Positions 58,085-64,000 of a stretch of DNA of 64,000 bases are shown in pieces. The notes under the pieces are model-generated. The model saw nothing but the letters and a program-made list of their open reading frames with translations. It was not told the origin of the DNA and ran no database searches. Source of the stretch: Pseudomonas sp. GCEP-101 (GTDB lineage: Bacteria > Pseudomonadota > Gammaproteobacteria > Pseudomonadales > Pseudomonadaceae); NCBI RefSeq assembly GCF_025133575.1, contig NZ_CP104011.1:1178001-1242000 (forward strand), read 5' to 3'. The translations under genes were made by a program, and so were the position numbers. The stretch's first letter is position 1. Each line of letters starts with the position of its first letter.

Positions 58085-59014
58085 TCAGCGCTTGGGTTGG
58101 CCGGCTTCCGCACCGCTGTGCAGGACCGCCACTTCCGCCGCCACCAGATCGAAGAACGACTGCGCCAGGCGCGACGATTCGTTGCGCCGGCGCACCAGCC
58201 ACACCGAGCTGGTGGCGCCTGGGTCGATCAGGGTGCGATAAACCACGCCGTCCACCCGCGTCCGGCGAAACGACGCCGGCAGCATCGATACGCCCAGCCC
58301 CGCCGCCACTAGGCCGATGATGGTCATTGCTTCCCCCGCCTCCTGGGCGATACGGGGGCTGAACCCGGCCTGGCGCGACAGGGCCATGAGCTGGCTATAG
58401 AGGCCGGTGCCGTAGCTGCGCGGGAAGAATACGAAGGGCTCCTCGGCCAGCGCGGCGAACTCCAACCCCTCCTGGCTGGCCTGGGCCAGCGGGTGATCGG
58501 CGCGCAGCACCGCGACCAATGGCTCGCTGAACAGCTCGACCGCTTCCAGCGTCTCCGGCAGTGGGATAGGACGGATCAGGCCGACCTGCACACGCTCTTC
58601 CAGCAGCGCCTGCACGGCCTGGCCGCTGCTGAGCTCCTGCAAGTCGAGATGCACGTCCGGGTAGGCCTGGCGGAAGGCGAGAATGGCGCGGGGAATACTC
58701 GACGTGAACGGCGCCGAAGCGGTGAAACCGACCTTCAGTTCGCCGATCTCACCCTGGTGCGCCCGACGCGCCAGCAGCACGGCACGGTCCACCTGCTGCA
58801 GTACCTGCCGCGCCTCGTCGAGGAACAGCTTGCCCGCCTCGGTCAGCGCCACCCGCCGGTTGGTCCGTTCCAGCAGGCGCGCGCCAATCTCTTCCTCCAG
58901 CGCCTGGATCTGCTGGCTCAACGGCGGCTGGGAAATACCCAGTTGCTCGGCCGCCCGGCCGAAATGCAGCTCTTCCGCCACGGCGATGAAGTAACGCAGG
59001 TGTCGCAGTTCCAT
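58085..59014 (-). CDS. LysR-family transcriptional regulator
   Basis: 309 residues, full length. N-terminal HTH with HFGRAAEQLGISQPPLSQQI, close to the CatM/BenM type. The effector domain begins about residue 90. It is divergent from an MFS transporter across 362 bases that contain a perfect dyad (59206-59224), so it probably controls that pump. Effector unknown. Confidence 0.92.
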   Translation of the reverse strand: MELRHLRYFIAVAEELHFGRAAEQLGISQPPLSQQIQALEEEIGARLLERTNRRVALTEAGKLFLDEARQVLQQVDRAVLLARRAHQGEIGELKVGFTASAPFTSSIPRAILAFRQAYPDVHLDLQELSSGQAVQALLEERVQVGLIRPIPLPETLEAVELFSEPLVAVLRADHPLAQASQEGLEFAALAEEPFVFFPRSYGTGLYSQLMALSRQAGFSPRIAQEAGEAMTIIGLVAAGLGVSMLPASFRRTRVDGVVYRTLIDPGATSSVWLVRRRNESSRLAQSFFDLVAAEVAVLHSGAEAGQPKR

Positions 59015-59099
59015 CTTGTTCTCCCGCTATAGCGCCGCTCTCGCGGGTGGGTAGGAGCAGCTGTCTTCCCCAGGGACTCCGCCTCCAGCTCTCCCTCTT

Positions 59100-59142
59100 C
59101 CTACCCCTCTCCCTTCGGGGAGAAGGCTGGGGAGAGGGTGCC
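59100..59142. repeat. Family D-like repeat fragment
   Basis: CCCTCTCCCTTCGGGGAGAAGG followed by GGGGAGAGGG. It resembles the ends of the elements at 7381 and 10521 but lacks their spacer. Confidence 0.55.
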
Positions 59143-59205
59143 CCAACGCAAAAAGCGCCATAGGAGAAGAAGCTGTCACAACGACGAGATCGGCATCCCA
59201 TTGGG

Positions 59206-59224
59206 TGATTCGTAAAACGAATCA
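59206..59224. promoter_or_regulatory. Probable LysR operator upstream of MFS gene
   Basis: Perfect dyad TGATTCGT-AAA-ACGAATCA with a T-N11-A core, in the divergent space between a LysR gene and its likely target. Confidence 0.6.
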
Positions 59225-59376
59225 AACGTGTCGATTAATATATTGGAAATAATAAACCTCGCTCTTTATCCTTTCCACACAAGCCCAATAACGACTACCA
59301 ACCTGCTCCCTGCCTGGCCGCGCGGCCTGTTGTCGCCATGCCAAGCCCCCCTGCCGTATCCCATTCGAGGTGTGTC

Positions 59377-60762
59377 GTGAGTCAACCTGCCCTGCGGGCT
59401 TTGCGGGAAGAACATCCCCTGGCGGCCGAGCCGTCTGTCGTGCCAGAACCGGCAGCCGCCAACGATCCGGCCGAGCCGCGGCCTGATTGGCGCGAAAGCG
59501 CGCGCGAAGCCAACGCCGACGTGGTTCGCGTCGTCGAAGAAGTCGAAAGCTACATCGAGAAAGGCACCCCGGCCTTCATGCGCACGTCGCTGGCGCTGTT
59601 CTCCGGCGGCTTCGCCACCTTCGCGCTGCTCTACTGCGTGCAACCGATGATGCCGGTGCTGTCGAAGGCCTTCAGCCTGACCGCCGCGCAAAGCAGCCTG
59701 GTGCTGTCCATCTCCACCATCACCCTGGCCCTGGGCCTGCTGATCACCGGGCCGATCTCGGACGCCATCGGCCGCAAGTCGATCATGGTGGCCTCGCTGA
59801 TCCTCGCCGCGCTGTTCACCATCGGCAGTTCGCTGATGCCGACCTGGCACGGCGTGCTGGTCATGCGCGCGTTGCTCGGCTTGTCGCTCAGTGGCCTGGC
59901 GGCGGTGGGCATGACCTACCTGTCCGAAGAAATCCACCCGCAGCACATCGGGCTGTCCATGGGGCTGTACATCGGCGGCAATGCCATCGGCGGCATGAGC
60001 GGCCGGCTGATCAGCGGCGTGCTGGTGGACTACGTGAACTGGCACGTGGCGCTGGCTACCCTGGGCGTGCTCGCCCTGGCCGCGGCGCTGCTGTTCTGGC
60101 GCATCCTGCCCGAGTCGAAGAACTTCCGCCCGGCGCCGTTGAAGCCGCGCCAGCTGGCCGAAGGTTTCCGCGGTCACTTCCGTGACGCCGGCCTGCCCTG
60201 GCTGTTCCTCGAAGCGTTCCTGCTGATGGGCGCCTTCGTCACCCTGTTCAACTACATCGGCTATCGCCTGCTGGCCGATCCTTACCACCTGAGCCAGGCC
60301 GTGGTGGGGGTGCTCTCGGTGGTCTACCTGTCGGGCATCTACAGCTCCGCCTGGGTCGGCTCGCTGGCCGACCGCCTGGGTCGGCGCAAGGTGCTCTGGG
60401 CGATGATCGCGCTGATGCTCGGCGGCGTGCTGATCACCCTGCTGCAACCGCTGGCCCTGGTGCTGGCCGGCATGCTGGTGTTCACCTTCGGCTTCTTCGG
60501 TGCGCATTCGGTGGCCAGCAGCTGGATCGGCCGCCGCGCCCTGAAAGCCAAGGGCCAGGCCTCGTCGCTGTATCTGTTCAGCTACTACGTCGGCTCCAGC
60601 GTGGCCGGCACCGCCGGTGGGGTGTTCTGGCACCACTATGGCTGGAACGGCGTCGGTCTGTTCATCGCCAGCCTGCTGGGAATCGCCGTGCTCGTAGCGC
60701 TTCACCTGGCACGCCTGCCAGTGTTACCGCGCGACCTCCCCGCACTGGTCAAGGCTGGGTAG
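59377..60762 (+). CDS. MFS transporter (YnfM-like)
   Basis: 461 residues from GTG at 59377 with GAGG six bases upstream; ATG at 59338 has no ribosome site. About 70 cytoplasmic residues precede 12 membrane helices. MFS motif A is seen as GPISDAIGRKSIMV after helix 2 and again as GSLADRLGRRKVLW after helix 8. Efflux type by family. Probably under the divergent LysR gene. Substrate unknown. Confidence 0.88.
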   Translation: MSQPALRALREEHPLAAEPSVVPEPAAANDPAEPRPDWRESAREANADVVRVVEEVESYIEKGTPAFMRTSLALFSGGFATFALLYCVQPMMPVLSKAFSLTAAQSSLVLSISTITLALGLLITGPISDAIGRKSIMVASLILAALFTIGSSLMPTWHGVLVMRALLGLSLSGLAAVGMTYLSEEIHPQHIGLSMGLYIGGNAIGGMSGRLISGVLVDYVNWHVALATLGVLALAAALLFWRILPESKNFRPAPLKPRQLAEGFRGHFRDAGLPWLFLEAFLLMGAFVTLFNYIGYRLLADPYHLSQAVVGVLSVVYLSGIYSSAWVGSLADRLGRRKVLWAMIALMLGGVLITLLQPLALVLAGMLVFTFGFFGAHSVASSWIGRRALKAKGQASSLYLFSYYVGSSVAGTAGGVFWHHYGWNGVGLFIASLLGIAVLVALHLARLPVLPRDLPALVKAG

Positions 60763-61005
60763 TTTCTACACAACACGCATCACACTTACTCAAAAACGAC
60801 ATGGAACGGTCGTACAAAGACATGGATGTCGCTTTCAGCAATGCCTTTCAGACGGGGCATGTAGAGAAAATCCCCATCCTACGACTTAGGTCGTAACAGA
60901 ATATGGCGCGATCCTTGCGTTCACTTTCTTGAACGACTTGTTGGAATCCTGAAACGGACCTCGACTCCCGCAGTACGCAATTCCCTCCGTAGTTGTAGGT
61001 AAAGC
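60763..61005. other. Leader region of the amino-acid permease gene
   Basis: No gene. Contains the dyad TACGAC-TTAG-GTCGTA at 60880-60895, about 110 bases before the permease start. Confidence 0.5.
60880..60895. promoter_or_regulatory. Palindrome upstream of permease gene
   Basis: TACGAC-TTAG-GTCGTA, 6-bp arms with a 4-base spacer. The shape suits a NarL/LuxR-type response-regulator site (inference). Confidence 0.45.
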
Positions 61006-62397
61006 ATGAGTAGTACCCCTTCTTCCGGGCTCTCCCAGGGCCTGCAAAATCGTCACGTCACGATGCTTTCGATTGCCGGCGCCATCGGCGCGGGCCTGTT
61101 CGTCGGCTCCGGCCACGCCATCGCCGAAGCCGGCCCTGCGGTCATGATTTCCTATCTGGTCGCCGGCCTGCTGGTAGTCCTGGTGATGCGCATGCTGGCC
61201 GAAATGGCCGTCGCGCAACCGGACAGCGGCTCCTTCTCCACCTATGCCGACCGCGCCATCGGTCACTGGGCCGGCTTCACCATCGGCTGGCTGTACTGGT
61301 GGTTCTGGGTCCTGGTGATCCCGCTGGAAGCCAACGCCGCCGCGGCGATCATCCACGCCTGGTTCCCCGGTGCGCCGATCTGGGTGCTGGCCTTCCTGAT
61401 CACCTCGGCGCTGACGGTGACCAACCTGTTCAGCGTGAAGAACTACGGTGAGTTCGAATTCTGGCTGGCGCTGATCAAGGTCTGCTCGATCATCGCCTTC
61501 CTGGTGCTGGGCTGCGCGGCCATCTTCGGCTTCTCGCCCAACAGTGAAGTCTCCGGGATCAGCCACCTGACCAGCGAAGGCTTCCTGCCCAAGGGGTGGG
61601 GCGCCGTGCTCGCCGCGCTGCTGACCACCATGTTCTCCTTCATGGGGTCGGAAATCGTCACCATCGCCGCCACCGAGTCCAAGGACCCGGAACAGCAGAT
61701 CACCCGCGCCACCAACTCGGTGATCTGGCGTATCGCGCTGTTCTACCTGCTGTCGATCCTGATCGTGGTCTGCCTGGTGCCGTGGAACGACCCGCGCCTG
61801 GTGAGCATGGGTTCCTACCAGACCGTGCTGGAACACCTGCACATCCCGTACGCCAAGCTGATCGTCGACATCATCGTGCTGGTCTCGGTGACCAGTTGCC
61901 TGAACTCGGCGCTCTACACCGCCTCGCGCATGATGTACTCGCTGAGCAAGCGCGGCGACGCGCCGAAGATCGCCCAGGTGACCAGCGCCAGCCGCACCCC
62001 GGTCTATGCCGTGCTGCTGTCCACCGCCATGGCCTTCCTGTGCACCTTCGCCAACTACCTGGCCCCGGCCGAAGTGTTCAACTTCCTGCTGGCCAGCTCC
62101 GGCGCCATCGCCCTGCTGGTGTACCTGGTGATCGCCCTGTCGCAGCTGCGCATGCGCAAGAAGCTGCTCGCCCAGGGCCACCAGCTGAAGCTGAAGATGT
62201 GGCTGTTCCCCTGGCTGACCTGGGCGGTGATCCTGTTCATCGTCGGCGCCCTGGTGATCATGCTGATCCGCCCGGACCACCGCATGGAAGTGGTCGCCAC
62301 CACCCTGCTGACCGTGGTGGTCGTCTGCTCCGGCCTGCTGGTGTCGAACCGCCGCAAGGCACAGCGTGCCGCCGGCCCGGTTGCTGACGCGGCGTGA
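61006..62397 (+). CDS. Amino-acid permease (APC superfamily, GabP-like)
   Basis: 463 residues with 12 hydrophobic segments. The AAT-family start HVTMLSIAGAIGAGLFVGSGHAI is clear, as is MFSFMGSEIVTIAATESKDPEQQI in helix 6. It resembles GABA/proline-type permeases. Not at this place in P. aeruginosa as far as I recall. Followed by a strong terminator. Confidence 0.88.
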   Translation: MSSTPSSGLSQGLQNRHVTMLSIAGAIGAGLFVGSGHAIAEAGPAVMISYLVAGLLVVLVMRMLAEMAVAQPDSGSFSTYADRAIGHWAGFTIGWLYWWFWVLVIPLEANAAAAIIHAWFPGAPIWVLAFLITSALTVTNLFSVKNYGEFEFWLALIKVCSIIAFLVLGCAAIFGFSPNSEVSGISHLTSEGFLPKGWGAVLAALLTTMFSFMGSEIVTIAATESKDPEQQITRATNSVIWRIALFYLLSILIVVCLVPWNDPRLVSMGSYQTVLEHLHIPYAKLIVDIIVLVSVTSCLNSALYTASRMMYSLSKRGDAPKIAQVTSASRTPVYAVLLSTAMAFLCTFANYLAPAEVFNFLLASSGAIALLVYLVIALSQLRMRKKLLAQGHQLKLKMWLFPWLTWAVILFIVGALVIMLIRPDHRMEVVATTLLTVVVVCSGLLVSNRRKAQRAAGPVADAA

Positions 62398-62434
62398 TGC
62401 GCCCTGATGGGGCATGAGGCTCCATGAGGGAACG

Positions 62435-62465
62435 AAAAAGCCCCGCTTCCGAGCGGGGCTTTTTT
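62435..62465. terminator. Rho-independent terminator of permease gene
   Basis: AAAAAGCCCCGCT-TCCG-AGCGGGGCTTTTTT; A-run and T-run on both sides make it bidirectional. Confidence 0.88.
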
Positions 62466-62502
62466 CATTGCGGCATGTCGTAGCGCGCCGTTCAGGCCGA
62501 TC

Positions 62503-62730
62503 GCGGACGAAGTCCGCTCCTACGCTCGGTTCCGCTTTCGCAGGAGCGAACCTTGTTCGCGAAAGCGCTCGCGGCGGAATCCGCCGTTACCGAGAAACGC
62601 CGATCTGCAGCGCCCATCTGTAGGAGCGCGCCATGCGCGCGGTCGCGGGCATGGCCCGCTCCTACAGGAGAACATCTGCGCCCGGCGGTTCGCGAGCAAT
62701 AACAATGGCGTCCCCCTCGCTCCTACGAAG
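62503..62730. repeat. Mosaic of REP-like arms
   Basis: GCGGACGAAGTCCGCTCCTAC at 62503-62523; GCAGGAGCGAACCTTGTTCGCGA near 62539; a GTAGGAGC...GCTCCTAC pair at 62621-62666 containing GCGGGCATGGCCCGC; the inserted family A arm near 62688-62726. At least four arm types lie within 230 bases. Confidence 0.65.
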
Positions 62731-62821
62731 AGCCAGCCACGCCGATCCGGCTTAGGCTCTGGCTTTGACCCTGAAGACTTCCAGAGCAACGTCAGCCACT
62801 CCGAATGCCCCGTTCAGGAGG

Positions 62822-63022
62822 CCTCGTTGAGCCGGAGTTTCAGGGGTTGAGCGACATGGATGTCGCGAGAGCGCTGTCGGGCCAGGGAGGGCCCGTCAGC
62901 GCGTGCCCCTGAAACTTCGGCTCAACGAGGGAATTTTTCGCCTAAGCGAAAAACCGGATGTCCGGGGCAAGACCTTTGCCTACTTTGCGTCGTTTGGCAA
63001 AGTAGGTCGCCCGAGGGGGCGA
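62822..63022. repeat. Structured multi-hairpin intergenic element
   Basis: 25-bp inverted ends at 62822-62846 and 62906-62930 (one mismatch) enclose two hairpins: GCGACAT-GG-ATGTCGC (62851-62866), and GCGCTG-T-CGGGCC pairing with GGCCCG-T-CAGCGC (62871-62902). Downstream are TTTTTCGC-CTAA-GCGAAAAA (62934-62953), CCGGA-TG-TCCGG (62954-62965), CCTACTTTGC...GCAAAGTAGG (62979-63006) and TCGCCC-GAGG-GGGCGA (63007-63022). Confidence 0.75.
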
Positions 63023-63122
63023 AAACCAGAGTCCACCCGCACGCCGAAGCGGCGCAGAAACACCCAAGCCAACGCAGCAAACCTGCAACACCAGAGCAAA
63101 GAAAGCGCCGGCTCTGCCGGCG

Positions 63123-63147
63123 GATCGCGGGCATGGCCCGCTCCTAC
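63123..63147. repeat. REP-like arm, family B
   Basis: GATCGCGGGCATGGCCCGCTCCTAC, identical to the arm at 40691-40715. Confidence 0.7.
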
Positions 63148-63156
63148 AGGGAGCCA

Positions 63157-63187
63157 CAAAAAAGCCCCGCGTCTGCGGGGCTTTTTG
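63157..63187. terminator. Rho-independent terminator of hemE
   Basis: AAAAAAGCCCCGC-GTCT-GCGGGGCTTTTT. On the minus strand it ends hemE; the A-run and T-run on both sides make it bidirectional. Confidence 0.88.
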
Positions 63188-63201
63188 ATGAAGCGTCAGG
63201 C

Positions 63202-64000
63202 TCAGTGGTACTGCGCCGACAACTCGTGCACCGCCTCGAAGAAGGCGCCGGCGTGCGCCGGGTCGACTTCCGGGGTGATGCCATGGCCAAGGTTGAACAC
63301 ATGGCCATTGCCACTGCCGAATGCAGCGAGGATGCGAGCCACTTCAGCACGGATGGCGGCCGGCTTGGCGTGGAGCACCGCCGGGTCCATGTTGCCCTGC
63401 AGGGCGACCTTGTCGCCGACGCGGGCGCGGGCGCTGCCGATGTCGCAGGTCCAGTCCAGGCCGAGGGCCTCGGCGCCGGTGTTGGCCATGGATTCCAGCC
63501 ACAGGCCGCCGCCCTTGGTGAAGAGAATCACCGGCACGCGACGCCCGTCGTGCTCACGGATCAGGCCGTCGACGATCTTCTGCATGTAGGCCAGGGAGAA
63601 CTCCTGGTACGCCGCCGCCGACAGGCTGCCGCCCCACGAATCGAAAATCTGCACCGCCTGCGCGCCTGCCAGGATCTGCCCGTTCAGGTAGCTGGTGACC
63701 GACTGCGCCAGCTTGTCCAGCAGCGCGTGCATGGCCTGCGGGTTGTCGTAGAGCATCGCCTTGGACTTGCGGAAGTCACGGCTGGAGCCACCCTCCACCA
63801 TGTAGGTGGCCAGGGTCCAGGGGCTGCCGGAGAAGCCGATCAGCGGCACGCGGCCGTTCAGCTCGCGGCGGATGGTGCGCACGGCGTCCATCACGTAGCC
63901 CAGGTCCTTCTCCGGATCGGGGACCGGCAGCGCGTCGATGTCCGCCTGGGTACTGACGACCTTTTTGAAACGCGGACCTTCGCCGGTTTCGAAGTACAGG
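63202..64000 (-). CDS. hemE: Uroporphyrinogen decarboxylase (5' end beyond window)
   Basis: About 265 C-terminal residues of a family near 355; the N-terminal RxxGRY region is off the right edge. The visible motif [19 protein letters not shown] and the C-terminal [25 protein letters not shown] identify it. It removes four carboxyl groups from uroporphyrinogen III to give coproporphyrinogen. Reading continues upstream of the internal Met at 63894 without a stop, so that Met is not the start. Confidence 0.95.
   Translation of the reverse strand, partial: LYFETGEGPRFKKVVSTQADIDALPVPDPEKDLGYVMDAVRTIRRELNGRVPLIGFSGSPWTLATYMVEGGSSRDFRKSKAMLYDNPQAMHALLDKLAQSVTSYLNGQILAGAQAVQIFDSWGGSLSAAAYQEFSLAYMQKIVDGLIREHDGRRVPVILFTKGGGLWLESMANTGAEALGLDWTCDIGSARARVGDKVALQGNMDPAVLHAKPAAIRAEVARILAAFGSGNGHVFNLGHGITPEVDPAHAGAFFEAVHELSAQYH

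Larger units (their letters stand above)
59015..59376. other. Divergent intergenic region LysR-MFS
   Basis: Holds a repeat of the family D type at 59100-59142, the operator-like dyad at 59206-59224, and an AT-rich stretch at 59230-59260 (GATTAATATATTGG) suited to a promoter. No gene seen. Confidence 0.55.
62398..63201. other. Non-coding stretch between permease gene and hemE
   Basis: About 800 bases with no credible gene. In order: permease terminator, a mosaic of REP-like arms (62500-62730), a structured element with 25-bp inverted ends and internal hairpins (62822-63022), another REP arm (63123-63147) and the hemE terminator. Confidence 0.7.

Noticed and set aside
62903-63589. 228-codon frame over the repeat region into hemE antisense
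   Set aside because: It crosses hairpins, a REP arm and a terminator, then runs antisense to hemE; no coding features.

Overview
The window is chromosomal DNA from a Pseudomonas, and almost all of it is core genome. It is GC-rich with strong third-position GC bias and dense with genes. It carries a Pseudomonas-type lipopolysaccharide core-kinase locus, and the gene order matches what I remember of the P. aeruginosa PAO1 stretch PA4989 to PA5034. Several departures argue against P. aeruginosa itself: no ilvE between waaF and glnE, dnpA and mig-14 placed between hldE and msbA, a ugd gene inside the core cluster, and an extra chemoreceptor and amino-acid permease. A relative in the nitroreducens/citronellolis/knackmussii direction is a guess. 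I see no rRNA, tRNA, transposase, integrase, phage gene or CRISPR array.

Layout. Positions 1-7.2 kb hold a cut-off LysR regulator with a divergent SMR pump, an FAD oxidoreductase/aldo-keto reductase pair, an unrecognised conserved protein and two acyl-CoA dehydrogenases. Positions 7.5-29 kb hold the LPS inner and outer core locus: hldE, dnpA, mig-14-like, msbA, a kinase-like gene and a glycosyltransferase on the plus strand, then a 13-gene minus-strand run waaF-waaC-waaG-waaP-wapP-wapQ-like-tandem kinase-carbamoyltransferase-glycosyltransferase-ugd-glycosyltransferase-GT29-like-waaL. Positions 29-37 kb hold glnE and the divergent aceEF pyruvate dehydrogenase operon, with a twin operator between them. 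Positions 37-52.7 kb hold dipA (c-di-GMP), msrA, rlmJ, an acyl-CoA dehydrogenase, a small membrane protein of unknown function, the NhaP2-type antiporter, mscK, selO and metY. Positions 53-62.4 kb hold a chemoreceptor, trxC, a thioesterase, a universal stress protein, a ParA-like ATPase, a LysR/MFS divergent pair and an amino-acid permease. Positions 62.4-63.2 kb are an 800-base non-coding stretch full of repeats and hairpins. hemE runs off the right edge.

How the genes work together: hldE, waaC, waaF, waaG and several unassigned glycosyltransferases build the heptose/hexose core. WaaP, WapP and related kinases phosphorylate it, and the carbamoyltransferase carbamoylates a heptose. MsbA flips the lipid A-core, and WaaL attaches O antigen. 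Ugd supplies UDP-glucuronate, perhaps for a core sugar.

The least explained items are the GT29/sialyltransferase-like gene in the core locus, the family of WaaP-like kinases in which two lack the catalytic aspartate, the twin FadR-type operators in front of aceE, and the multi-hairpin repeat upstream of hemE.
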